The notes under the pieces are model-generated. The model had not been told where the DNA came from and ran no database searches. It saw only the letters and a program-made list of their open reading frames with translations. Shown here piece after piece: positions 42,903 to 54,935 of a stretch of 64,000 nt of DNA. Source of the DNA: Chlorops oryzae. Lineage: Eukaryota > Arthropoda > Insecta > Diptera > Chloropidae. The translations under genes were made by a program, and so were the position numbers. The first letter of the stretch is position 1, and every line of letters starts with the position of its first letter. The DNA is taken from the NCBI GenBank assembly GCA_020466095.1, contig CM035809.1, forward strand, positions 3,277,309-3,341,308. The letters run 5' to 3'.

Positions 42903-44339
42903 CCCAAGCGACACAGATATCAAATTTGGAGAGTATTCTTAGACATAAAACTCTTTGAATGCTCTTTAGAAGGTCTTTGAAAAACTTAATGTCTTTGAAA
43001 ACTCTCTGAAAAGTATAATAAAAACTTAAAAAAATATATTGTCTCAAACAACTCTTTCAAACGTCTTTAGAATACTTCAAAAATCGTATGTCTTAGAAAG
43101 CTCTCAATAAACTCTTTGAACAGCGTCCGAAGACTGATTTCCGATAACGTTTTTTTTAACTCTTCGGAAACTCTCATATTGGTATTTCAAAGAGGTAACA
43201 CAAACATATTTAGAAAACTCTTCAAAACACATTTTAAAGAGCTTTGTGAGAGTAGGCCTCTATATTCCTGTTTATAAAGACCTTTCAGAGATTTTCAGTG
43301 ACGTCACGTCTTTGGAAACTCTTACAAAGAACTTATTGAGAGGGAATAGTGAGTCATTAGATTTTATTGCTTGTTTTTGACTTTTTTTTCATTTACGCAG
43401 GGTTGACATTAACAAGTGAGAACCGAAATAACAAAAGCAAAATAAAAATGCAGCTCTTACCAGAGGTTTTATTTAGCTTGAAACGAAAAAATTCTGATGC
43501 AACTCTAAATTTGTCTGCTCATTATTGAGACCTTTAACTCTTCAGAAGGCCTTCAAAAGACATTTGGAAATCCGCCATATTTTTGGGTCTAAGTTGCATG
43601 TTGTTTATTTTTAAACAATCAACCAAAACTTTTTTTATGCTTTATGAAAATGTTGATTTCAAATTAAAAAGGGAAAATGCCTGAAATAAGTTTTCTATTA
43701 TTACAGAATAAAATTTAAAAAAAAACGGAAAGAAATTTTAAAAAATAACGATTTTTAAACTTAAATATTTTTGCAAAACATTAATATTTTAAAGGCGCGT
43801 GAAAATTTAGTGGGGTAGAATATATCATATTGCCGATGAACTGATATCCGTTTTCATTTTTATGTTCAAATAATCGAGATATTTCATTACAATTTTTAAT
43901 ATTTTTTTATTACATTATAATCTCCACACGTGTCCTTTTGTGTTCAAAATATTTCCAACATTGAATATGTAGGACGTCTTTTGTGTTTCTTCTTAAAGAA
44001 AATGAAATAGGATATATTTTATAAAACGTATGAGCATATTTGCGTCCCTATCACGCACACTGACTGATGATGACATAATAATTCAGTCTTTCAAAGAACT
44101 CTTAAAGATGTTTTAAAGATCTTTCAAAGAGTTCTCAAAGACTTCCTAGAGAGAAAACTGATTGTTTTTTAAGTCTCTAAAAACTCTCATAAGGCCCCTA
44201 AACCCCGCCTTTTTGCGTCCTTTTAGTCTTTAGAAGGTCTTCAAGAGCGCTCAAAGAGCTTTTCTGAGAGCATTAGCTCTCATTAATTAGTCTCTGAGCG
44301 CTCTTGAAGACCGTTTAAAGACAAGTTGTGTCGCTTGGG
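42903..44339. mobile_element. Element B: CCCAAG-terminus, different motif array
   Basis: The ends CCCAAGCGACACA and TGTGTCGCTTGGG are exact inverted repeats, flanked by GA on both sides (42901-42902, 44340-44341). The interior flanks are made of variants of CTCTTTGAAAACTC / AAGAGTTCTCAAAGAC, unlike the A family, with an AT-rich core (about 43560-44040). It inserted into A2. The tandem duplicate at 45834 lacks it, which gives an empty site confirming the borders. No transposase. Confidence 0.8.
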
Positions 44340-44965
44340 GACCTATATGTTAAGTCGAAATTCCCTAATTAGGTATTTTCGACTTTAAAGTCATAATAAT
44401 TTCTGATCTAAAATGCCCTATTAGCGCTTTTAGACCTGAAATAGCCCTATTAGGTCATTTATTACCTATTTTAGCGCTAATAGGTAATTTCGACCTATTA
44501 GGGCATTTTGAAGTCTTATCGACCTATTAGGGCATTTTGACTTAAAACCGACCTGAAAGTAAATAATCCGACTTGATATTTCACACACACATACTAACAT
44601 TGGACATTTCACGCCATATGGCATATGCTGTGATAGCGCAATGTGAACCCTTTCTTTGTTTTACTAGATGCTGACGTCACATAAGTGTTTCTTTCATAAA
44701 ATATTTATTGCTCAAAGAAGTAAATTGCGCCAGTCAAATAAAATGTAAATTCAAACTTAAATTTGGATACAGCCTAACTGAAAGCAAAACAAAGGGAAAA
44801 GACTGCGAACGTGCGGACATCTGACAATATCGAGAGCGTGCGAGTTATAATGATAAACAAGGCATTTTAGGTCGAAATAGGTCATACAATTTTTAGCTAT
44901 CTGACCTATTTCGACTTTAAAGTCAAACCGACTATGAAGTCCGAAAATCAAGTCCAAATTACTTT

Positions 44966-45833
44966 TTACAGAGTTCGAAAAACACAGTACTGAACGCTTA
45001 AATATATCTTTATTAGTGCATTAGTGTATAATCGATTGCGAAAATTTAACAACACCGGTGTCTATATAAAATATTTTTCGCTCCAAATAAAGCCCTCCAA
45101 TTTACGTAATTGAAATCGACAGTCACCACCAATAAAATTTCGATATCACAGTAATAAATTTTCTAATTTAAACCAGAAATGTTTTTATCTCATTCAGAAA
45201 TCTCCTTTTTATGTTTTTGAGGATATAGCTTTCTCTATTTCAGGTAACATTATTAACTATGGTGGCATGGGGGAAATTCAAATAAAGGAGTAATTCAAGA
45301 AATAAACTTCTAACAACAGCAATTACATTGATGCGATAACGTGCTCTTAATGGCAAAGTTTGCATGGAAGTTTTGTTATTTGGTAAAGTAATTTCTCCAG
45401 AAGAGGATTAAATTACCAATTAAAACTTCTAAATAAGATTAATTCCAACATGGAATTAAATAAAGGAAATTTTCTTGAATAGAAGCACATTCAAAATCGT
45501 TATTAACACGGCTGAAATTTGCGATTGGCTATAAAAGTTTTCGATTGACGCTTAAAATTTAAATTTCAATGGCCTTTCTTTTGACAATTTCAGAAATTTC
45601 AATTCAATTAAATATAATGGCTTATGAAACTATTTTGATTAAATGTTAAATCGAGCAGGCATTAGCGAAGGTTCAAAACTCCTATTTTTTCCTGCTTTTA
45701 TTAAGAAGATAAGCGAAAATTTCTGAGCTTTCAAACTCATTTGTATAATTATGCTACGATGTTTCTTTTGTGGTAAAAGTACTGGGCGCATTTAATAATT
45801 CTGTCTCAAGTGAAATACTATTATTTGCCAATG
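44966..45833. other. Unique part of duplicated segment, copy 1
   Basis: AT-rich sequence without ORFs or element ends. It is repeated in degraded form in 46400-47160. Confidence 0.5.
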
Positions 45834-47160
45834 GAAATCGATTTTGATGCCTACCTAAGTAACTCAAATTCCCTAATTAGGTAATTATTCATTAAAGATC
45901 TAAAGTTTTGGATTAAAATCTATTCGCTTTAACCTCGAAATGCCTTTTTAGGTCAATTTTATTACCTTATTTTGCTATTAGGCAATTTCAAGATATACAT
46001 TTTGGATCTTATAAACTTATTAGGTTTTGACTTAAATGCTACTGAAGTAAAGTAATACTTATACTTCAAAAGCATCAAGCTTTGGACATTTACGATTGGT
46101 ATGTTGATCGCATCTGAAGCACATTCTTTGTTTTGCAGTCGAAAATTACATAATGTCTTTTCATACAACTTTTCATCTCAGAAGTTAAATGCGTTGGATA
46201 ACAAATTAAACATGAAATCATTTTTGAATTTATACATTTCTCAAACCTAGCAATCAGGGAACTCACTTCGGACTTCTACAATATCGAAGCGTTATAATAT
46301 AAACAAATCGTTTGAAAAGTGAAATAGGTAACCTTAAAATATTCCTTAGAATCTGATATTTCACTTTAATCAATCCGACTTGAATTGGGCGATGATTAAG
46401 CAAATTTTACAGTATTTCGAAATAAAAGTACTGAATCGCTACTATATGCTTTATTGTGGATTATGTATAATCGTTGAAATTTTGAAGGCAAAGGAACCCT
46501 AGATAAAATAAATGCTCAAATAGCCGTTTCAATTGTAGTATTGAAATAGAGATGTTATCAGCAATAAACATTTCGAGTATCCACAGTAATAGAAGTTTCT
46601 AATTTAAACAGAAATGTTTGTTTATCTCAATTGCAAGCAAATTTGCCTTTTGTATGAAAATCCTTGAAGGGATATAGTTCGCTACAGTAATTATTAACCA
46701 TTCGTGCAAATGGGGAATTCAAAGTGGATAATTCTTAAATAAACTTTAAAAAGAATTACATTGAATCATAACGTTCTCTTATCGTCAATAAAAACGTTGA
46801 CAAAATAAAGTTTCGTTAGTTGGAAAGTTTGTTCCGAAGTGGATTAAATCAACAATTAAAACTTCTATAGTTTCCAACAGAATTCTAGAGAGGATTATAT
46901 TTTGATAGAACACATTTTCGAAAATCGTTTTACTGTGATCATGGCCGCATATGACCTTAAATTTTATTCAATGCTTTCTTGGTAGACATAAAATTTCAAT
47001 CGAACTCTACAAAATCATACAGTTTTGATAAATGTTATGGGAGCTATGCCCATATTAAATTTTTTTCGAATTTTTCTAGGATAAGGAAATTCTAGCTGTC
47101 AATTTCTTTGTAGATTTGTAGGTTTTTTGGAAATTATTTAATAATTTGTTTTGGCAAGCA
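45834..47160. repeat. Garbled tandem copy of 42882-45833
   Basis: It restarts with AAATCGATTTTGATGCCT (compare AAATCGACTTTGATGCCT at 42882), skips element B, and follows the original in order: AAATTCCCTAATTAGG, TTTGGACATTTAC, TTCTAATTTAAACAGAAATG. It has continual small indels and substitutions. The end near 47160 is approximate. Confidence 0.7.
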
Positions 47161-47694
47161 TTGAAAACATTGATGAATCACAAATTCAACTTATTCCTAT
47201 TGACATTAAAAGAAATGGATAATTCAAGCTCAAAGTTTTCCAGATTTTATGTGCATTTTTGAATAGTCGCAATCTGAGTAACTTTTGGATAAAATATATA
47301 TTATGCAGTAATTATTAGATAAATATTCAACCAAAAGTAAGTTTGCCGATCTTAATTATTTATCCTTAAGCACATTTTCGATATTCAAAATTTTTTTGTT
47401 TTCATTTTGACAGGTTAGATAAAATTAGCATGAAATTTTTCGATATCATAAAGTCAAACTTTTGTTTCCATAATAGAATAACAAAAAAAGATCGTTTGAG
47501 AGGACGAACGCTTAAAGATTCTCTTAGATTAATCAACGTAATTGTTAATTCGTGCGTATTAAGTTAAGTATGCTTAAAATAACGAGTTTAACACTGTTTA
47601 TGTGGCCTAATACGTTAAAGCGAGTTGAAAACCATATGGAAATCACTAAAGTAAAAATTTGTTAAGAGGAGAAAATTTATCATAGAAAATGTAC
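47161..47694. other. Unassigned AT-rich DNA
   Basis: Nothing recognised. Confidence 0.4.
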
Positions 47695-47708
47695 CTTTTA
47701 CGTGTGAC

Positions 47709-47935
47709 TCTGCGATAGCGTAGGGCGATGCGTGCTATGCTTTTGATCCCAGGGTCCGAAGTTCGATTCCCGGCACAGGCGAAACGGAGTGTAAAGTTCC
47801 AAGCCTAGCACTGGTTTTTCAAAAATCGCATGTTAGGGGCACACTACATAATAAGACATACACACTCACACAAACACAAGAAAACCTCCTTGGTATCACA
47901 ATGGGCCTACGGCCACTTCAACCTACTACTACCTA
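47709..47935 (+). mobile_element. tRNA-derived SINE
   Basis: The head resembles a tRNA gene: an A-box-like TAGCGTAGGGCGATGCG and a consensus B box GTTCGATTCCC at about 47772, in a CCGAAGTTCGATTCCCGG stem context. An unrelated body and a tail of ACCTACTACTACCTAC follow. The imperfect 13-14 bp direct repeats CTTTTACGTGTGAC (47695-47708) and CTTTTTGCGTGAC (47936-47948) look like its target duplication. It would be transcribed by RNA polymerase III and mobilised by a LINE. Confidence 0.8.
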
Positions 47936-47948
47936 CTTTTTGCGTGAC

Positions 47949-50900
47949 TTCTTTAATGTTTTGTTAACAATCCTGATATTTGTAAAAGTAAGTCCGCATG
48001 GTACCGAAAATTGTTCACAGAGAGCAGAGAAAGTGATTCACTTTTCTTACTTGATCGGAAATTGATAAGCTGGCATTTCCCCTATTTCCTCTTCTATTTA
48101 TTCTTGAATTTTTTTTTTCTTCATTCTGTATAACAGACGCATTTCATTCGATCGGAGATTATTTTGTCGGCCGTCAATGGGAGTTTGGAGGATAAAGCGT
48201 TTGTAACAAATTGCGTAGGCTTGATGAAAAACTTATCCATTTTTATTGATTGAAGGCAAAAGTTGGATTATGTTGAAAGCTTCATCTTTGCTAACAAATC
48301 TAGCTTATTAACCCAAAAAGTTTTCAGATTAATTGTATCATTGACTGGTTTTGTTTGGTACTAAAGACTTCATCTGGCGATAAGGCAGCTTTCGTCAAAG
48401 CCATTAATTAAAATTAAGTTCATTAGTTACCATTTGATACAAAGACAAACTTGGATATCTTATTGGTCAAATTTAAGTTCGGAGAAATAATTTGTGGACA
48501 CCGAACAGTCTCTTAGGATAGCGATTGTTTGATTTTCATTCCATCTAAACGCCTTCCTTTTATTTACTTAAGAGGTTGGAGCAAAAGTGCAGCAATGCTT
48601 AACAAGACTTCAAGGCACCGCAAGAAATCGTTGTCTATATTGAAAAGGCGCCTTAATGAATTAAACTAAAATATCTGAGGACAATATAATTTCTTTCGAA
48701 GAGCAAACCTCATAATAATTACTTTATAGTCGTTGGAATAACGGTTCTTGGAACGTTTTCCCAAACAAAAAATTTAATTTATCTTTAAAACGAATATTTC
48801 TTTTGACGTCAAGTTTGTATGTAACTCCGAAATTGTGAAAATCTTTAATAAATAACAAAATAACAATTTTTGAACGAACAAAAGCCGAATTTACTTCCAC
48901 AATGTGTTGGGAAAATAGCAATGAAAAGTGACTGCTAAAATTACCAAATGTAATCCGTTTCCGTTTCCGCTTTCGTTTCCGTCCTTCTATTTCCTTTTCT
49001 GGCGTTGTTTATTTCTGTTTGGATATTCGTTCATATTTGCTTTTATTTGCTCGCATTTCATGGTGCTATATCCTTTGGTTTATGTTGCAAGCTGCGGTGT
49101 TGCCATACGAACGGGTAACGGGCGGGTATATACATATAACATTACAATATCACCCAACAAAAAAAAGACCCTAGCAGAAATGGCGGAAACCACAAGTTTG
49201 TTTTTTTTTGCATTGCATAAATTCATGCAGTTGGGATTGGAGCCCAAAATGTTGCCAGACAAATCCGCGAGGTCGGTGTCATGCAATTTTTATTGCAATT
49301 CCTTTGTCAGAATTCTTTCAATACAAGCATTTCATACTCGTACTTTTATCATTAATGTTTTTTTCTGTTACAAATAGAAAGGGAAAGAAATGTTTCAGTA
49401 AATTTGATTGAAAAATTTCTTTGAGGAGAGCGAATTTAGTTTTTGTTTTTCAATACCAAAACATACGACGATATTCAGTTATTGCAGAGTATTGACCATA
49501 AATCAGATTCTACCATTCAAAGGAAAGCTTTAACGTTGACTTCATTACATTTGATTAAATACTTGGCGAGCTAAAAGCATATATTTTTCAAAAGACCATC
49601 GACGGTCTCAAAAGAAGTTGCGTTTGCCAAGCCTTTGAATCTTTATTGAAATTTTATGCATTCCGCTTAAATGAATCCTCCTGTGAAGTCAAGTGAATAG
49701 AAAATTGGAGAGCATAGAAAAATACTGCATTCAAAAAACTTTTTCCACATTTCTTGAGTCCTCAAATTCGACAGAAAAGCGTCCAACATTCGAAATCAGG
49801 AATCCCTTTAACCATTTCTTAAAGAAATTAGGTTGATTTGCAGTGCTTTAGAAACACCCGGATTGCTTTAAAGCTCGAAGGATTTTGCATTTGACTTTCG
49901 ATGACATTGAATTCTATTGAAAAAATTAACAAAATATTTCATAACTTAAGTTTTTCAAAAGATTCGTCAAAGTGTTTTCGCAAGAAAGTTTTTGCAAGCG
50001 GTTTCAAGAGAATGTTTTTGAATGAATAATTTCCTTTTGAATGATTAATGCGTCCCAACAAAGCGCATTTGAATGTATTAAATTCAGCTTAAAAGTATTA
50101 AAACACAAATTCCTACCTAAAGAACTACAACAAGATTTTTCGTGGAGACTTTAAAAGCAAACTTAAGGCTTATCTCGTGTGAGACACATTTGGACTGCGC
50201 AAATTCCAGAAAAATCATAGAATCAAAAATTAAATACAAAAAACAGATGTAAAACAATTCAAAAACTATCCGATTGCATTTCCATTGTAGCTTTTCTTCT
50301 TTTCGAACAGGAAGAACACAGGATCCGAAGTTCCTATTCTGAGCAGCCAAACAATCTTGACTGACAATAAATCCCACGCCTAATTTTTTCGACAAAAGGC
50401 ACCTGAAACCGAAACCACATCCCACGAGAGCTCAAAAAGCTTTGGTTGAAATGCCGAGACACTTCACTCAAATCGTCATCAGCGAGATCTGTTTATTCAC
50501 AGGCACAAAATCCTTTAAAAGGACGTTTCAGGCAAACAATTCAAAGAAATGGCAGGATATTGCGACGGTAATTTCCTTCGACTGGTAAAAAATTCAACAA
50601 ACAACAAAACCTTAAGAAGGCTTAAGCTACGTTACCTCAAAAGCCCTTTCAGGAAGCCTCTTTCAAGAATAAAACCGCCCAAGAGCCTGTTTTGGTTAAT
50701 TAAAATAGAATGGTCTGCTTACATTTTTGCCGGTTTGATAAACGTCTTTAAGGTTTGACAGAGTAGGTACCTGAGAAACCTCTGATGTGAGTATGAGATC
50801 AAATGGCAAGAAATAAGTCACTTGGGATAGTTTTATTTCGCACTTAGCTGAACACTTTTCAATGTTGCAGAGGTATGATGATAATGAAGCTTAGTTGCTA

Positions 50901-51645
50901 TTTGGTTGGACTTTTCACCACGCTCTGAGCGGACGGAAGCAGCTTGGGAGCAGTTAAAAAGCTGTCGACCCCTTATCTACGATTGGTATATTTAATATGA
51001 TTTGGATTATCTTCCTTTTCTGAATTTCTTGTTAAACTTTTTGCATGAAGGTTAACACTGACATTTACTATACATATTTACCCCAACCGCCCAAAATCGG
51101 TGAGATATTTGGCAGGAGGTTTTCCGGAGTAGCCAAAGCAATCATTCAACTAAATATGTTGCTATTGAATAATAAAAAAATCTCTCGTACTGCAAAATAC
51201 TCTCATGAACAATTGAAGCCAAATTTTATACTGGAAACTTAAATTGACTGCCGCCACAAATGATTTCTGAAAGCCGGAATATCACAAAAGCATTTGATTG
51301 TGATTGAACCGATGTCAGAAGCTAATATGACGTGCAGCGAAGCTTTTCAGCGAATTCATTTGAGTCTGTCAATCAATCATTGCCAAATAATGGACAGTAT
51401 TGAAAGGGAATTTTTGTGAAAAGACTAACAATTTTGTGGGGAACGAGATTAATTCAAAATTGATATTTCGTTGAAACGGGAAATCAAAAAGCGAAATCAT
51501 GAAATGCGAAATTTTTAAGCGCGTGCCGGAAGCGGACCATTTAATTTGGAAGAACAAATATTTAAAGGAAATATTTATTGAATTAACAATAAAGGAACTA
51601 AATAACGTTGTTTAAAGGTTTCTCCCAAAAACGCTATCCAGTTTT
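47949..51645. other. Long unassigned stretch, no supported gene
   Basis: Ordinary AT-rich DNA. The longest frame (48928-49377, plus, 149 codons) is Phe/Ser/Cys-rich with no domain. A pyrimidine-rich tract with CCGTTTCCG/TTTCCGTTTC repeats lies at 48955-48985. It may be intronic. Confidence 0.45.
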
Positions 51646-51745
51646 NNNNNNNNNNNNNNNNNNNNNNNNNNNNNNNNNNNNNNNNNNNNNNNNNNNNNNN
51701 NNNNNNNNNNNNNNNNNNNNNNNNNNNNNNNNNNNNNNNNNNNNN
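51646..51745. other. Assembly gap (100 N)
   Basis: Exactly 100 N. Confidence 0.99.
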
Positions 51746-52511
51746 TGTTTTTTTAAAAAAAGGAAAAAATTTTTTTCTTCGAATATTTATTAAATTGAAA
51801 TATTTTCCAATTTTCCTTTTTGATTTTTTTATGGGAATTTTTTTCCAAATTTTTCTGTAAAACAATATTCCGGATTTCCTTTAAAACTTTGAAAAAATAA
51901 TAAAAAAGTTAAAATATTTGAGCAAGGTGCCATTCACTTTTCATTCACTTTTGGCAAATTACCAATAAAAAGAAAAAAAATTATTTTTTACAAATGGATA
52001 GAAAAAGTGGGTCGAAATCATGATGGATTTCCAATTTTTTTTCAGAATATAATTTTTCCATTCCAAAATTAACATAAGGGGTATTAAAAGGGTTTAAAAA
52101 CGTTAAATCGAAAAATCGGAAAATTCCGACCAAAAATTTTTTAAAAAATTTTTTTGATTTTTGACATTTTTTAAGCAATAAAATTTCATTTTCCTTTTCC
52201 GAGTTTAAAAAACTAAATTGGAACCAAGCAACAAAACAGCACCGAAAAAAGGAAAAACAACATGTTAATGGATTCCTTGCAAATCAAGAATTTTAATTAA
52301 AAATTGCGAAATGTACCCAAAAAAATGGAATTTACCAATTCTGAAATAATTCCTTTTCAAAAAAATAATCAAAAAACAACAAAATTATCCCGATTATTTT
52401 TGATTTTTTATATATTTTTCTTGTATGCAAGTATGAAATTTGATTTAGTTTGTTTATATAATTGTTTGCATAACTTTGATTTTTTTCATGAATCCCAAAT
52501 TATGCCGATTA
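51746..52511. other. Very AT-rich DNA
   Basis: A- and T-runs dominate (51770-52180 with many AAAAATTTTT blocks). No gene. Confidence 0.5.
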
Positions 52512-53400
52512 CACAGGTTATACAAGGTTTTGGACCAGAGAAACTGGATAGCGACCCTATAGGAATTTTTCGTGCTGATTCCGAATCTGGTACCCGTTTT
52601 TCTCTATCACGTCAAGTTTTGAGAAATCGTTAAATAACGGTTTTTGACATTTTTACCTATAGTCTATGTCAATAATGAGGTCGTAGACCCTATATCCTTA
52701 ACCGATTTCAAAGTTTTTGGTACTCATATGAAAGAGGAATGACAACGCAACATATCCTTTATACACAAATTTGGAATTGATTCAGTAACTTGGAAGCTAT
52801 AGGGCAAAAAACGCGATGCTGATTTCCAATTTTTAGCGATTTTGTTTAAAAACTTGAAATTCAAATGGTTATAATTTCCGAACCAAGGCTGGTATTCCAG
52901 GTCTTAATACTTTGAATGAAAGAACAATCAATTGAAAAAGTTTTGAGCCTAAAACAAAAAAAAATCCGTTGCGTCGTTCTAATTTTATGAGGATTTTCGC
53001 TGAAAATGACAAAAACGAATTTTTTTTTTTGGTATATTCTTCGCTCGTTCATATGTATATTTCAGTTCGAATTGTGTATGTTGGTAAAACTGGCTTAAAA
53101 AACATAAAACTTAAATTCTATTTTAAACCTATCTTTAAACCTAAAACCAATTTAAACTTTAAAAATGAACAGAATTTGAACTGAGCTTTTGTATTGTTTA
53201 CTATCTGTTTCGCGTATAAGGGACCAGCAATAGTCACTCAACATTCCTTCATCCCAAAAGCCCTTATAATTTTTTTCAATCCTCTGTAAAATCCTACATA
53301 AAAATAGTTGGAGGACTCTTGAAAAATTATCGAAAAATGGGAGTTCGGATGTCACTAAAAATACATTTTCTCCACTCACATTTGGATTTCTTCCCCGAAA
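52512..53400. mobile_element. Remnant related to the ACACAGG long-TIR element
   Basis: The left edge ACACAGGTTATACAAGGTTTTGG resembles the ACACAGGCCGAC end of the 58971 element. The interior holds a minus-strand piece of the same transposon-borne protein. The right end is not found, so 53400 is approximate. Confidence 0.45.
53152..53379 (-). pseudogene. Transposon-protein remnant (DYCW motif)
   Basis: The 75-codon frame includes RIEKNYKGFWDEGMLSDYCW, parallel to the KRYQGRWDIRMMADYCW piece encoded at 59815-60145. I have seen this motif as recurrent in arthropod transposon proteins but cannot name the superfamily. It is only a short C-terminal fragment. Confidence 0.55.
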
Positions 53401-53904
53401 ACTTGGGCAAAACTAGCGACGAACAAGGAGAGCGCATTCACCAGGACCTACAGAGGTAATAATTATTATTGAAATATTTGTGCAATTGTTATTGCCGTTA
53501 TGATGCTGACTCGTGTGTAAGCACATCAAATGGATATACAATTATATACTCCAATTGAAATTAAAGGATGGAGTTTCAAATTTAATCATTTCATTTATTT
53601 AATAATCTTTTTGTCTACAAAGATTTATGTATTACAGCGAGCTCCAAACAACACTTGAAAGGCTGCCCTATGTTCTTAAAAATACTTGGGACACTAAATT
53701 TACTCAAAGTCTACACTCTGTCGTCGTGAGCGCTAGGGGTGGTAGTTACCAGAGCAGTTTAAGGGAGTTCTTAGCTTTCGCTTAAGTTTTCGTAGTTACC
53801 AAATCGTTTAAACCTAGTTTAATACCACGTCGTAGTAGTCTTAAATTTAAACGTGAAATTTTCGAAAATTCGAACAGAGCATAGAAATAAAAAAATAAAA
53901 ACGA

Positions 53905-54770
53905 ATCTGACATTGCAATACCCGACACATTATTTATACATACCTGTACATATCGCACCCTTGCTACTAAATTGGCACAATTCAAAATCTTGCATTTCTC
54001 GAAAATCATCAAATCTCTCTTAAAACTAAGGAGAAATAATATTTTTTCTAAGCTTGTATTAATCTCAATCGACTGCTGCATCAGTAAATATAAGTGTTAA
54101 TTTTCTAGGTGTTGGGATTCTTACCGAAAAATGCAATCGAACATAAAAAAATTGATTAAAAAAATTTTGAATTGTGCCGACTTATTAGCAAGAGTGCCAT
54201 ATATATAGCAAAAATTTTTTTGCAAAAGTGGCCTTTAGACCACGTCCACAAAAATGTTTGTGCAGTGTATGGTTATGGGCATAATAGAAGTTCACATAAT
54301 GATTTTCGTCCCATTCTCTTATGAACTGTGGGTGTAAGACATTTTTGCCCTCTTTGGTCACGACCTCTTTCCCAAATTTATAAAAGAGCATTGGGAGTCT
54401 TAAAAAACTTACATTTCAAATTTCATCAAAAGATTTCAAAAATATTGGTTTAATAGCAGTTTTTACTATTTTTAAATCAGACCTTTGGACTGAAGGAACC
54501 CGAAAAAATATCCCCATCTAGCCTATTCTCGAACTTGTTTTACGCATACTTCACTGCATATTCAAACCTCATTTCGTCGAGATATATCAAATCCTTCGAC
54601 GAGAAAAATGTATACATAAGGATAGACAGACAGACAGACGATATGGCTAAACCAATCTCCTGGTAACGCTGATAATTTCTTTACATTTTCGCATGATTTT
54701 GGCTCTATAAGGGGTGGATGTTACACTCGGATGAACAAACGCAATATTTTCTCTGATAAAAAGTTTTCGA
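53905..54770 (-). mobile_element. mini-me/Helitron-like element, minus strand
   Basis: On the minus strand: AAATATTGCGTTTGTTCATC, then ATTATCAGCGTTACCAGGAG, GTCTGTCTGTCTGTC, a segment parallel to the 39021 element (CAAGTTCGAGAATAGG, TTCAGTCCAAAGGTCTG), ending GTGTCGGGTATTGCAATGTCAG. Split by the element at 53954. Confidence 0.65.
53954..54198. mobile_element. MITE, GCAC-terminus family, with ATAT TSD
   Basis: Inverted ends CGCACCCTTGCTACTAAATTGG and GGCACTCTTGCTAATAAGTCGG, both followed by CACAATTCAAAA, flanked by ATAT (53950-53953, 54199-54202). Related ends occur at 58863-60988. No ORF. Confidence 0.65.
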
Positions 54771-54935
54771 AATCAGCTTAAAATAGCTGTTTTTGAAAAA
54801 AAAATCTTTAATGTGGCAGCCCCTATTCGAATATCGAATCTTTTAAGATTAGTTTAAGTTGACCCGGTAACTACCACTTTTACTTCGAAGGATTAAGATT
54901 AAACCTCGGTTAAACTTTTTCGGTAACTACCACCC

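Larger units (their letters stand above)
42259..44965. mobile_element. Element A2: relative of A1, split by element B
   Basis: It starts CCCAACTAACAAAATAGGTC and follows A1 closely (AATTACGTCGATTCGACGTC, then GTAAGTGGGGAAT, GACTTCAAAGTCAGG). The same AAGTCGAAAT/GACCTATT motif runs continue after element B to about 44965. The right terminus is not found, so the end is approximate. Confidence 0.65.
53737..54935. mobile_element. TIR element with TAG TSD containing two nested elements
   Basis: GGGTGGTAGTTACC at the left and GGTAACTACCACCC at the right are exact inverted repeats. TAG flanks both (53734-53736, 54936-54938). Subterminal sequence also inverts (AAACCTAGTTTAA / TTAAACCTCGGTTTAA-like). 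A 3-bp TNA-type duplication fits PIF/Harbinger. Almost the whole interior is a reversed mini-me element. Confidence 0.7.

Noticed and set aside
47720..47790. Functional tRNA gene
   Set aside because: The B box is good but stems do not close and the sequence continues into a SINE body with target duplicates.
48928..49377. 149-codon plus-strand frame as a gene
   Set aside because: Low-complexity Phe/Ser-rich start, no recognisable domain, no supporting context.
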